From positions 6,288,001 through 6,352,000 of the forward strand of contig NC_062246.1 of assembly GCF_905475465.1 (NCBI RefSeq): DNA of 64,000 nucleotides. The letters are read 5' to 3'. This stretch comes from Pieris napi (Eukaryota; Arthropoda; Insecta; Lepidoptera; Pieridae). Made by a program: the position numbers and the translations under genes. The notes under the pieces are model-generated. The model saw only the letters and a program-made list of their open reading frames with translations. It was not told the DNA's origin and did no database searches. Positions 10,669 through 21,307 of this stretch are shown here, piece by piece (within the stretch, counting starts at the first letter, position 1; each line of letters begins with the position of its first letter).

Positions 10669-10957
10669 ACTCATCAGTCACTGCAAATGGTAGTCATCAA
10701 TGTCAATTGTCAACCATCACAAATAGAAATTCCCCGCCGTGTCCAAGATTTACTGAAATGTCCAGTTCTATTCAAAGCTATTTACTATTTTATAAAAAAC
10801 ACGGTTGAGAAAATTTAAAGCTCACCATTGTATTATATAAATTTATTGTATTTTATGTTAAGTTAGTATAGTTATTTGTGTAAGATATTTTGTTATACCT
10901 TTTTTTAAAGTGCCAATGGACTTTGTATCCGGCTAATAAATAAATTAAAAAAAAAAG

Positions 10958-12540
10958 ACGAACTCATGGACTTTTTGGCGGGAAGTCAAACTAAGCGGGT
11001 GTTTTAAATTTTGCGTTTCAATAATTAATTTTTTTTCTCTGTAAATAGAATATTTGTATTTTTTTCTCTGTAAATAGAAAATTTGTAACATTTTGTAAAT
11101 AAATATACTACTATAGAGTTCCTATAGCAAAATTTTTTTCTCCGTGTGGGTTTTTTAGTTATCAACAGACTCGATAGAGTCTGGCGCCAAGTTCCATTCT
11201 CAAGCCAGACTACCGAGTGTGTATATACCGTAAGCAGAACGGTTTTTTGAGGTTAGTAATTTTTTTTTCAAATTTACTTTGATTTTTTTTAATATGATAT
11301 TTTATAATTGTAGTTCATGCTTTTTATTACGCGTATTACTTGATTATTATCAATTATCTTTATAATTTCTATTTAAAATTATTAAAAATAATCAGCACAA
11401 TCTATAGCGATCCAGATTTTTAGATTTTAACTTTTTTCTTATGTAAAAAGCGGACGGCCAGAGATAAATAATATAAGGGTGCATGCTAATCTTATAATAG
11501 ATGGGAAACTACAGTGAAAAAAGATATTTGACAGCTTGCAATTTCACACGCCAGGCGGCGCAAGAATAACTTTTACATTAACTATAGCTTAAAGGGGATA
11601 GTTTGCCACCGGAAATATATTAAATTAAAATTGTCAATTTTTATTATAATTACAAAAAATACTGAAATCCGAACAAAAACAGTTTCACTGTAAAAAAATC
11701 ACGCCAAGTCCACGTTCATAAGACTTTTAAGAAAAAAAAAATTTATTTCTTTACATACTATAAAATAAAAAATAAAAAAATCCAAGTAATCGATATGGTT
11801 GTATATGATTTTCGAAAATTAAATTTTTTTTTGTTGTAAATTTAAAAATTAAAAGAAACAATTTTGGAACGTACTTGGTGTGCGTCAGTGTGTACTTCAA
11901 TTTTTTTTATAGTCCTAGTAGATAGATTTTAGGAATATGAAATTCCAAAAAAAAGTGAAATATTTCGTAACCACGCACACTAAATTTTATGTGTTAAGTT
12001 AGAAATAAGGTATATTATTACTTTGAGTGTATTTATTTTAAGAAATATCCTTGTAAATTACTCGAAATAAAATGATGCGCTCACTATTTGTTTTTCTAAT
12101 TAAGTAGACTTGTTATGGTGTAATTAGGAGATATTTTCTAGCACTTTTGAGACTGAATGTATTAATTGTTATGAATGTTTTGTAACATAAATAATATTTG
12201 AAAAAATGTTAATAAGGAAAGTTGAATATTAAATCTTTTCTTTTATTATACATTAAATCCTTAATTTTATTACACATTTAACAAAATTTCTATATGCTCT
12301 ATATGCTCATTTCACAACCATACATGTCTATTTCTATTTATAGATTAGATAGAAAATAGACCTTTAAACTTATCTATGACTGGAGTCGTGCAAAATATTT
12401 TTTGGGCTAAGCCCATCAGTGATTAACCACACGCAATTCTAGGTCAAATGTTAAGTCATTATCAATTGTAATTGAACATTTGAGTACATAATTAGGAATT
12501 GTTTACCGTTCACGATGAAGTGACGTACGTATGTACTGAT
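10958..12540. other. Intergenic, no gene seen
   Basis: AT-rich sequence with many homopolymer runs. I see no ORF above background, no splice-linked exon and no clear repeat border, apart from a short imperfect inverted repeat near 11179-11210 (gtctggcgcc... and ...agccagac). Bases from about 12200 onward resemble the sequence downstream of the secreted-type gene (see 12205-12350). Confidence 0.5.
12205..12350 (+). repeat. Copy of the 3' flank of the secreted-type gene
   Basis: This stretch, upstream of the gene, matches about 15150-15295 downstream of it. Both contain atattaaatc, then attttattacacatttaaca, then tcatttcacaaccatac and ctatttatagatta. A direct repeat of the downstream flank placed just upstream of a gene suggests the gene is one unit of an old tandem duplication whose left partner has been lost. 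Confidence 0.6.
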
Positions 12541-12548
12541 AATAAATT

Positions 12549-12590
12549 ATATAAAAGCCGATCCACTAGGGCGGGGAGCGCTTTCCAGTT
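12549..12590 (+). promoter_or_regulatory. TATA-box core promoter
   Basis: tataaaag begins at 12549, and ttccagtt, an Inr-like sequence, lies about 35 bp downstream near 12581. A short exon with a hydrophobic coding stretch and a strong GT donor follows. The spacing fits an arthropod TATA/Inr promoter for the secreted-type gene. Confidence 0.5.
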
Positions 12591-14659
12591 TTAGAAGCAT
12601 CGGGAAAACAGTAGTTATTGTTGTGTTCCTTACGCTCATCGTGTATGCATGTAAGTAATAATTGTCTTTAAAAATATTTCGAAACTTTTGTTTTGATTTT
12701 TTCCTCTTGTTGCATTTGTTAACAGAAATATATTCTGTCTGTATTTTGTCTTTAAAAGACAGTAATATAACTCATTATGAAAGATTATACAATCTTGGAC
12801 ATTAATTTGTGTCAGTTTCTAAGTTTAGGGATTTATGGCCATCAATAAATTTGGCCGTTTCTAAACTCTAAAATTGGAAAATATGAAATTTTCCAATTTG
12901 TAAAATAAGCAAACCATAAAAAATGATTCAATTTAACAATTCTTAAATTATTGAAACTCAAAAATTCAATGTTTGGAGTTATATAAAAAAAGTTTTTCAG
13001 AGTAGGTACCAAAAAATCTAAACTATAAATAATTTTATAATTTTAATTAATTTATTTAATATAATAAAGTAGGTACATATATAATATTAAACACATAATA
13101 TACACAACATCGCTACTGTGAATTCACTCTGCGAACATATAAATATGTCGATAGTAAAATATGAATGCCGTGCAAATTTTAATTTTTTCTTGCATTAGTA
13201 ATCAAAAATATTATATTCTTCTTTATTGTTTCTCTGAAAGTCAGCAATAAGACTCATTTTAATATCGTGCTATTGTTTTAGCGCTTCGAGCGGTAGAAGA
13301 TGAATCGACACTGCAGAATAAACCGACACAGCTGGATAAAGGTAAATTACTTTTTTTTTAAAGTAGTTATAGTGAAATAAAATACAAATGCTTTTAAGTC
13401 TTTCGCGCCATTGTCTACCAAGAAAAGAAAGGTACTGCGCATGTGTTGTAAGCGAACCTTACTTATATAGATATAAATATACAAACGATAAGTGGATTCT
13501 AGTTTATTGCTAATTATAATTAAACTACATTGAATTAGCAAAATATCTTTTAAAAATATCATAAGTGTTGAAACTAGTGTTTTTCTATGACATTAATCTG
13601 TAAATATTGTTCTATAAATGCGATAGAAAATAAGTAGAGACAATTTTAGTTCTTACTTGATTTTTGTAAGGCGAGAGTAGAGCACTATTTCATTCGCTTC
13701 GCTTATGAGGCGTGCAATGAACTTCTTTCTTTATTTTTTTTCTTATACTTAATTAACTTATTTTGAATTTATCATATATTTTTCCAACAAATTGGCCTCA
13801 TATTCAGCAAATTGCATTTTATTTCTTTTCGTTGTATTTGCAATCAAAAACAAAAAAATTTTTATCGTTTTATTAAGAAATATTACTAATATTTGATTTT
13901 TTTCCATTTATTCAGTGGGTAATCAATCAGTTAACAACGAAAATGCACCGAAGCTGCCTCAACCTCAAATCTTTCGATATCTCAACTGCTCTGACTTGCA
14001 TAAATATTCAATGGCGGAAGATACCATTCAACTAAGTAATCTCATCATTGAGGCCGCGGACAACCCTTGCATCATAAAAGCGTCGGTAATTATTTTGAAA
14101 AAACAATCATTTTTCCAGTTATAATTATGCTTATAACATAACTGGAAAGAAAATAGTAATGATTAATAATGAATTCCGAGGACCACAACAAAATCATTAC
14201 ATAGTTGGAGATAATGTACTTCTAGTTAATAATACATATCAAGGCCACTTGCAAGTTCATGAAGTAGCGGGATATGAAGTCACTGCATTCAACAATGTTA
14301 ATGATGGTATATGTAAAATCAATCAATATTCAGGAACTAGTATACTGGTGTTCGATAACGAATCTAGAGGAGGTCTGTATGATATCTTACTTCGGGAAAA
14401 ATCCGTGAAGTTAATGTATGAATTGTATCCTAACGATCTGTCAAATTATGAAAGTGGAGCCTTTAATGATATAAGAGAGTATACAGAATACTCTTTGGAC
14501 AGAACTGATCAAGCACAGCCCGACCTCACTAATGTAGACAAGATCGGATTTCTACAAGATGTGAAATTTGGATCAAAAATTAAACGTCCTGAAAGTGCTG
14601 TTATCGTTCAAAGATTCGAAGATTTAATTAATACTGATTTTTTATTTCCACAATATTAA
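12583..14659 (+). pseudogene. Two-exon secreted-type protein gene, unknown family, damaged
   Basis: Exon 1 (about 12583-12650) encodes GKTVVIVVFLTLIVYA, a good signal-peptide core, and ends at gcat^gtaagt. Exon 2 starts after ttattcag at 13916 and continues in frame with GNQSVNNENAPKLPQPQIF to a stop at 14657-14659. The product would be about 265 residues with an N-terminal secretion signal. I do not recognise the family. It is rich in Asn and acidic residues, has few cysteines and no obvious domain. Two defects: the codon where ATG is expected is ATC (12599), and a run of six A at about 14099-14104, against five in the tandem copies at 1-1.4 kb, shifts the frame. Either could be a sequencing error or an allele, but together they suggest a pseudogene. 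Confidence 0.55.
13253..13489 (+). repeat. Intron 1 segment also present in the 709-bp units
   Basis: Runs from ctcattttaatatcgtg to tatacaaacga. It matches the non-coding part of both tandem units (starting near 622 and 1331, ending near 182 and 892), apart from a short internal tandem of gaataaaccgacactg-like pieces that is expanded in the units. It marks where the duplicated block began. Confidence 0.7.
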
Positions 14660-14690
14660 ATATAATGTATATTTAATGTAATATCAATGT

Positions 14691-14696
14691 AATAAA
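14691..14696 (+). terminator. Polyadenylation signal aataaa
   Basis: Lies 32 bp after the stop codon of the secreted-type gene, in an AT-rich 3' region with overlapping aataaa motifs. Its position fits a short 3' UTR. Confidence 0.45.
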
Positions 14697-14769
14697 ATAA
14701 ATATTTTAACGCATAATAATGACTTCTTGTTAAATAACATTTCCCTGATTAAAAAAATCAATTTAAGAG

Positions 14770-14958
14770 CATACACTGAAAAAAAATATTATTTGATTCA
14801 AGAGAAAAATTCTTGAACCAAGAAAATAATTTTGAAGAGGGCAATTGTCTTGAATCAAGACGAAAAATTCTTGAATCAAGTAAAATTTCCTTAAATCAAG
14901 AATTTTTCTACTCAAATCAAGAATATCAAGTTCTTGATTCAAGATTTTTTCTGTGTAG
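14770..14958. mobile_element. Small inverted-repeat element (MITE-like)
   Basis: The ends read tacactgaaaaaaaat and, inverted, attttttctgtgta. The inside is built from repeated ttcttgaatcaag / cttgattcaag words in both orientations, so most of its length can fold on itself. It encodes nothing; minus-strand frames across it are incidental. The family is unassigned. Confidence 0.55.
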
Positions 14959-14959
14959 G

Positions 14960-16420
14960 AAATATCATCCTTTTTAATACTTTTCAATACTTTTCAATTT
15001 CTCCTCTTAAGGAAAAATTAACATGTAACTTTCTGATTAGAAAAAGGAATTTAAAACGAGTCAAAACGATTTGAGATTTAATTTGAACACTCTATAGGTA
15101 TTCATTCTGCATTGAGATAAATTTTTAGTAGCATAATTATTATTTAAAGAAATGCCAATAAAAAAAATTGCATATTAAATCCTTTATTTTATTACACATT
15201 TAACAAAAGTTTTACATAAGTAGGTACTCATTTCACAACCATACATTTCTATTTATAGATTAAAAACTTTCAATATATCTATGACTAGATGCTAATTAGA
15301 ATTAAATAAAAGCTACCTATTGCTAATATACATGATAATAAACTATGAGATAGATTCTACATTTTGTGCAGTAGATTGTTGTCTTTATCAACTAGTAGCT
15401 GCAAAGACCATATCAGTACCATCAGTAGTGCTGAGAACCAGACAGCAGAGGAATTTTAGCGTTCCTACTGTAAGGCAGTACGTTTTTAAACACATGATAT
15501 TGCATTGCTATCTGTATAGGAATGAATCAGACCAATTTGTATTTCATAAATTTCTTTCTCACTTTACACTTTACAGCCCAACCTCGAAAATATTAAATCA
15601 TTCGGTAGTTTTACCAATAACACTGTTTAGTTTATTTTTTAATTGTACCAAAGCTAATGCCAAATAAAATTTAGATAAAGATATTTAAAGTATTTTTAAG
15701 ATAGATAATATTTTTGATGTATTAGCTATAGATTGCAATAGATTGGATAATATATCTCAGTAAATTTAGTTAATAAAAACAATTCGAGTCATTGCAAATA
15801 TGTTGCTTATTTTCACCACACCTTCCATAAACTAGATATGTGCTTATCATGTGATGAGCCATTTTATCTAAGTAGAGGATCAAAGGTCTTTAATAACACG
15901 CCAAACGGCAAAAATACCGGCAGTATTTGCGTATGTTCTATTAATCACATAGGGTAAGTGACTATATTAATTAAAACATTCAAACAACCAATGGGGAAAA
16001 TTTATTGATAAGCATACCACAAAATAATACAAATACCTATCCATTAAAAGTAACATAATGAAATTATAATGCAAGTCTACCGTCTGATGAGCTATTCTCA
16101 ATGAATTAAATGAAACATTACCTAAACCAATTAAGGACTTCATTGATGTTTATTCTCAAGGGGTAGTTCTTCCATATCACGCGGTGCTATCATACACATG
16201 AGTAATCTAATTAGTTAGGGATGTTTCGTACCTAAGGATGTAAATCCGCTAAGTTTGTCAGCACCCAGTATAACAACTACCTTTGATAGACACACGGAGT
16301 CATTATGTAAGAAATAAGAGTTCTGAGTTAATGATTCTCGATTAGTGTTCTATTAAATTCCAAGTTACAACCGCTTTTGCGAGCCCGTAATATCGATAAT
16401 TAGTAGGGCGATTCCGTACT
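14960..16420. other. Intergenic, no supported gene
   Basis: Contains the downstream repeat partner at about 15150-15295 (see 12205-12350). A 115-codon frame at 15320-15667 lacks any recognisable domain and has no codon or splice support. The rest is AT-rich sequence with scattered stops on both strands. Confidence 0.5.
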
Positions 16421-16792
16421 CGCGGGTGCAACATTAAGACTCACTCAAGGCTTCTTAATAAGATAATAAAAACTCTTTTTAAAGAAATGACTGGTCGCAG
16501 GATTACATTGTAATCTGTTTTACAAAAATTAATATAAAAAACATTTAATAAAATGTCTAAATAGACACAAGAGAGGTTCAAAGTGCTATCGCGGGTGCAA
16601 CGAAATCGGCCCACCATTAAAGGTCATGAAGCTAGAATGAAAAAAGTCTGTTAATTATGGAATATTTATTAAATTATTTTAACATTCTTTAAAAGAATAC
16701 AAAACAAACTATTTATTAATTTAAATAAAATTATTAAAATAAATAAATGTTATAAATTACTCACTTTTTATCCAGTTGCGGGTGCAACGTAA

Positions 16793-17580
16793 CAGCCTGG
16801 CCACGGGACATTCGCCGATGCGAATATTCGCGCGGTGCGAACGGCGAAGCGTCTAGCGACTGAAATAAACTCATAGCGATGTACTAATCAAGCCCCGCGC
16901 AACGGCGACCGGCGATGCGACCGGCGAAATGTACCGAGCGAATCGCGCGGGCGACTGGCGTCGCGTGCGGCGAGCGAAACAAAGGCATGAATCAGTACGG
17001 CGCAGGCCACGGAGTCGAGCGACAGTCGCGGCGAATAGAGCAGGGATTAAATAAGTTTAGTCGTTCTCGCGGCGAAAAATGAAAACAGAGTTTTTTATTA
17101 CTGAAATACTGGCAAGACCAGCTATTTGGAAGTCTGGCCATCCACAGCATAAATTTAATATACCTTAATGTCAAAAACAATTTTTCAGCGGCACTTAAAA
17201 TTCTATTTGCATTAACTTTTTTCTCCAATTCTGGTTGAATATTCATAAGAATATAATCGAAGGTTTCAATACTCATTCTGGTATACTCAAAAAACATTTC
17301 TGGATATATTCTGTATTTCTCGTACTTCTTGTGGAATTCTCCATCTATACGTCGATTCTTATTTAAATGTACTCCACAATCTCTTCCAAATATTAGGTCT
17401 TGAACCAAAAGCTTTCCAAGCAATATCGAGATGATTTCGATAAAGACATATCGCTATCGAACTTCCTTACTGGTCGCGGCGGCGAACGTGACTGGTGCGT
17501 GGCCTGCAAACGGCGCCGCGTGAATGGTCGCCTCGCCTCCCGCTTCGCCGTTCGCACCGCCGATCCCCGGGGCCAGGCCG
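16793..17580 (-). mobile_element. Deleted PIF/Harbinger transposon with TAA target duplication
   Basis: Flanked by TAA on both sides (16790-16792 and 17581-17583). The ends are cagcctggccacggg and, inverted, cggcctggccccggg, continuing as GC-rich imperfect inverted repeats with many gcgaccggcg-like words. A 788-bp element remains, containing the start of a nuclease gene on the minus strand. The 3-bp TWA target, TIRs and ORF type together support PIF/Harbinger. Confidence 0.8.
16992..17423 (-). pseudogene. Harbinger nuclease (DDE_Tnp_4 type), N-terminal fragment
   Basis: The frame reads FHKKYEKYRIYPEMFFEYTR, then MSIETFDYILMNIQPELEKK and ANRILSAAEKLFLTLRYIKF. This is the conserved helical N-terminal block before the catalytic core in Harbinger-type nucleases (M-x-x-E-T-F-D-x-x-L ... 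R-x-x-I-x-x-x-E-x-L-x-L-T-L-R). The D-D-E core is missing; the frame runs into the GC-rich right-arm sequence. Full-length enzymes are about 350-400 residues, so this is a deletion derivative. Confidence 0.75.
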
Positions 17581-17602
17581 TAAAACTATCGCGGGTGCAA
17601 CA

Positions 17603-18668
17603 CGTCTCACTGTAGTAAATATAAACATTTCCATGTAACTTTAAATTAAAGATATGAGATCATAGATGCCGTATCACTAATAAACACTTTCCTATGTAAC
17701 TAAAATAAATAATTTGTTTGGAATGGTCAGCGTTTTATCAGACTTAAGGTTCATCTTCAGAATCGCTGTACCCAAACATCAGAAACGCGTAACTTTTGCG
17801 TAACTATTTTTGCAACTTTTCTACGTTTATTATTTAGTAGCAGTTATAAAAACTAATTTGCTTTTCAAATTAGAATTCGACGTTCGTGCAACACAAATGC
17901 AGTTACCCTCCTCAAATTGAAAAAAATTGGTACAAAAAAAAGTAACAAATACTGTGATTTATACTATATTACAACCCAAGGCCAGAAAGTTGGATTTCCT
18001 GGGGTATCGGCTACGCCTCGGCCATCATATCACATACGTCAGGGTATCCAACAATCTGGTCATGGGTTGTATACTATTTTTCTTGCTCTCCAGCCGAATG
18101 TGCGCAACCCCGTGAAAGGGGTTCTGCAAAATCGAGGCTAAGCCGTGAGGGGGGCGCCACCCGACTTTTGCAAAGCTTTGCTGGTCGGGGCGGGTATAAA
18201 AAAAAAGTTAATTAATTGAAAAAAAAATGTTATTTTAAACTTTACTAACAAATGCTCTGATTAAGAAAGATTGAAATTAAATTATTACAAGTTTGTAGAG
18301 TATCTACATGGATCGTTTAATAAACATTTCTTTACTAACTATCAAAATATAATAAAAAGCAAATAAAATTCACAAAACTATTGTTTTATTTTTTAAACTT
18401 TTTATATAAATTATTTGTGCAGTATTATTATTAAATAGTTCATTAACAATGATCTAGTTAAAAATTATTTTTATTTTTTTGACATTTTTTTGTTAGTTTA
18501 TGCCCTGACATGTTACATACAGACGATGTTGTGACTGTTATATAATATACGGTTGAAACTCGCTGTATAGGCCGGTCGCGCCACGAAAATGCGAAAGAAG
18601 CGAAGTTCTGTGCTGCCGAGCCAGAAAATATGCGTAGCGCGCATGCGTTAGAGCAGGCCATAAAAGTT
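17603..18668. other. Intergenic, possible degenerate repeat
   Basis: The stretch 17917-18200 is less AT-rich and carries overlapping short frames (17917-18141 and 17927-18115) without a domain. It resembles a mobile-element fragment (ggggtatcggctacgcctcgg, then ctttgctggtcggggcggg), but I cannot name it. The rest shows nothing. Confidence 0.4.
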
Positions 18669-18702
18669 GCTCTTCCTGGAGTAAATTGTTACCAGGAAGA
18701 GC
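18669..18702. repeat. Perfect hairpin, 11-bp stem and 12-nt loop
   Basis: gctcttcctgg and ccaggaagagc are exact inverted repeats separated by agtaaattgtta. It stands in ordinary sequence with no gene immediately beside it and no T-run, so it is not a conventional terminator. It may be chance or the core of a decayed element. Confidence 0.5.
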
Positions 18703-19673
18703 GTACTTTCGGCTAGGAGAGCAAGAAAAAAATTTATGTCAACAATCGTCTCCCAGTAGTAGCCCATTATCATCGGATTAATTAAGGGCAAAGAAGATAA
18801 ACTTTTATCTGAGCTTTATCTGAGTTTGAACTTTGACCCCAGATCTCAGAAAAATCAACTCGCAAAACTACAGGAAAAAATATGTTGATAAGATATCAAA
18901 CTGGATTTTTTGAAAGTTTTAATTGGCACGTAATAAATGTATGATAAAATAATTTAAAAACAAACGAGTTTTTTTCGCGTTTGGAATTCTAATTTTCGAC
19001 AACGAGTAGTCCTACTGGTAGTACTTTTTATTGTGTTAAGTTTCACCACTACCAGTTTCACCTCGTAGCTTAATACACTTTTCCATTCACTCAAACTAGT
19101 TATTATAACATTTAACACGTGATAATTTATATAAAACCAATCTTGTTTGTAAAATATACTATATGCAATTTCGCGCTGATTTTGCAACCTTGGTACAAAA
19201 ACTCAATATAAGTCGGAGTCACAATTGCTATCAGGATTTGCAAAGGACCAGCGTTGCGCTTTAGAAAATAACACTTTGCATGCGTGACCCATTACCGCCT
19301 GGAAAGGTCACGTGATCAGGTGCCAGACAAAATCAAAGTTTTATGATAAACACAAACACTATTTTTAATATATAGAATAAGCAAGTAAAAGTTATGAATC
19401 CATTCACTACTGTAGATTTTTTATATTTGTAGACTTCAAAATCTTACTAAGAAACATCTGTACCTTATCGATACAAATTGTAACTTTGTATTAATCTAAA
19501 ATAATCTTGCGTAGAAAATTAAACTTTTTGTTATCGTTATACGTAAACTTAAACGTAAATTTTCGGTATTGGGTATTAAACGTAAATTTAGTGCATTATT
19601 TTTCGTTTTAAATGTTGGCGTCAGTGCAGTTTAAATAATTATGTAAAGCCAAATATTTCGTGAAATAACTTAC
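18703..19673. other. Intergenic, no gene seen
   Basis: I looked here for exon 4 of the JHAMT-like relic (below) and found no stretch matching the D/G-A-I-M-S-V-L-P-F ... V-L-Y-V-E-K-K exon. Frames on the minus strand at 18954-19187 have no recognisable content. Confidence 0.45.
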
Positions 19674-19782
19674 TCTGAAATAGTTCGGCAATTTCAAACT
19701 CAAAAGATAATCGCTTGTACTGTATTTCAATAAATGAAAATCCAATTTTATCTAACATTTCTCTCAGTTGCTTTTCAGGATT
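19674..19782 (-). pseudogene. JHAMT-like: Orphan exon 3 of a diverged JHAMT-like methyltransferase
   Basis: The exon lies between acceptor aatttaccag and donor gtaagtt on the minus strand. It is 109 nt, exactly the length of exon 3 in the five other copies, with the same phases (starts at phase 0, ends one base into a codon). It reads NPEKQLREMLDKIGF, aligning with the DSLKDMQQLLGKTGF of the array copies, and continues without a stop. Protein identity is low but the pattern is clear, so this is an older paralogue. I could not find its exons 1, 2 or 4 nearby. It may be a relic, or its other exons may be too diverged to see by eye. Confidence 0.7.
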
Positions 19783-20448
19783 CTGGTAAATTAAAAATTC
19801 TATATAAATTAAAGGATCTGTGAGGTTTTATTAGATACTTTAAATAGACTAAGTAATAATAACTTCTAATGAGTTAACTTAAAAAAAATGTTTTGATGTG
19901 TAAATAGTGTTTGGGAACAGTTCGATTTGTTAGCGACTTGATAGGTACTAAGTCCATGCTTTTGTAAATGTTTCGACATATCAGTATAGTGGAAAATTCT
20001 ATGACTCCTAACGATTACGATGTGCGTAATCAATATGTTGGAGACAATGGTATATGAACCGACCTTGTTAGATTTCGTTAATTTTATTCATTGTTAATGT
20101 CAAGAATAGTCTTATTTCTTTACTTAGACAATTCATTCTGACTGGAATTAAGAGTTTATAGAATCTAGACGATGAACAGTACAATTTAAATAAATAAAAT
20201 ACTCGAATAAATAACTTCTCCTTCGGTTTTTTACAGGTAAAAGTGTGGGTTTACAAAATGAAAACAAAAGTTCGCTGTGGGTGTATACTGTATAAGTCGA
20301 GCAATGCTTGCAAACACTTTATTTTCTCTGAGATAATTAAAAAGCAATTGAATGCCTGAAGTTGTGTTATCGAAAAGGTATTTTATTAAGTGGAATATTA
20401 TTTTATAGATTTTTTTTATTACATCCGTAATAATTTATCTGATGGTGT
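19783..20448. other. Intergenic, no gene seen
   Basis: Exon 2 of the relic methyltransferase would be expected here, but I see no W-x-x-W ... S-P-Y-H coding block on the minus strand. Confidence 0.4.
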
Positions 20449-21025
20449 TTACAGCTTAGAACTCGCATTGCGCGATGTTACGTCTTCTCTGTGCTGCTCT
20501 ACGGCGTAGAATCTTGGACGCTGACAGAGACTATGTCTAAAAAACTGGAAGCGTTTGAGATCTGGGTTTATCGACGTATGCTTAAAATATCTTGGACAGA
20601 CCGCATACGAAATACAACCGTGCTGGACAGAATGCAGAAGAACAAAGAACGTAGTATTGTCTTTGATTAACATATTATAAATTAAAAATTATGTTAAATA
20701 ATTGTAAATTTATAATAATACATAACTTTAATCCGGTTAAAAAGTTTTTTCTTTAAAAGAACAAAGAAGTGCTTATGACGGTTAAGAAAAGGAAACTTGA
20801 GTATTTCGGACACGTTTTACGTAACTCCAAAAAATATGAGCTCCTTCAACTAATCATACAAGGCAAAGTGGCAGGTAGAAGGAGACCTGGCCGCAGACGC
20901 ACGTCCTGGTTGAAGAACTTGAGACAATGGTTTGGTCAAAGCACCAAGTCATTGTTTAAAAGGCGGCATCCAAAGTTAAAATAGCCATGATGATCGCCAA
21001 CCTTCGTAAGGAGATGGCACTATAA
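20449..21025 (+). mobile_element. LINE fragment (end of reverse transcriptase), split by an insertion
   Basis: The plus-strand reading gives RCYVFSVLLYGVESWTLTE, then KLEAFEIWVYRRMLKISWTD and, after a break, KKRKLEYFGHVLRN and GRRRPGRRRTSWLKNLRQWF. These are the familiar C-terminal blocks of insect endonuclease-reverse transcriptases. Between 20656 and about 20758 lies an AT-rich insert flanked by direct repeats of agaacaaagaa. Only the 3' end of the element is left. Confidence 0.75.
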
Positions 21026-21307
21026 AAGAAGAAGATGGTGTTTGGTGAAGGTGGCCATGGTGACCAAGCATTCAGATAAATTATTAATATAACCCCTTTA
21101 TTATTTTGTTTTAATCATCAGGAATTTTTTGCCAATTCTTCTCGTCCGTTCTACACCCTTGATTTGAGTACAAACTTTGGTACACACTGCAGGACTAGTA
21201 TGATTAGTGATTAAGGTACTTCTATTTTATTAAGAATTGTATGAACTAGTACTTTAAATTATGTTCTTTTTTTAATATTGATTTTCTAATTAACCTGTTA
21301 CTACATG

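Larger units (their letters stand above)
6876..10957 (+). mobile_element. Non-LTR retrotransposon (I/LOA/Jockey-like with RNase H), 5'-truncated and broken
   Basis: In order on the plus strand: second half of an APE-type endonuclease (6876-7526), a Helitron insertion (7554-7953), reverse transcriptase in two frames (about 7955-8957), a thumb/connection segment (about 9000-9773), RNase H and a C-terminal CCHC-like motif (9757-10668), a 3' UTR, and an A-rich tail ending near 10957. The copy lacks the start of the endonuclease and ORF1, the usual outcome of incomplete reverse transcription. Several frameshifts and a changed catalytic motif show it is inactive. Confidence 0.88.
16421..17602 (+). 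repeat. Dispersed gcgggtgcaac motif, four copies
   Basis: The 11-mer occurs at 16422, 16591, 16778 and 17591, three times after a t-c or t-t-c context, as in ctatcgcgggtgcaac (16585 and 17585). The last two sat about 20 bp apart before the Harbinger insertion split them. A weaker cgttcgtgcaac lies at 17881. The surrounding sequence is AT-rich, so these GC-rich words stand out. The meaning is unknown: they could be binding sites or remains of a short tandem repeat. Confidence 0.5.

Noticed and set aside
15320..15667. 115-codon plus-strand frame
   Set aside because: No recognisable domain, ordinary AT-rich composition, no splice or promoter context. Frames of this size occur by chance.
17917..18141. 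Overlapping frames in a GC-richer patch
   Set aside because: Several frames overlap without a domain, and the sequence looks like a repeat fragment.
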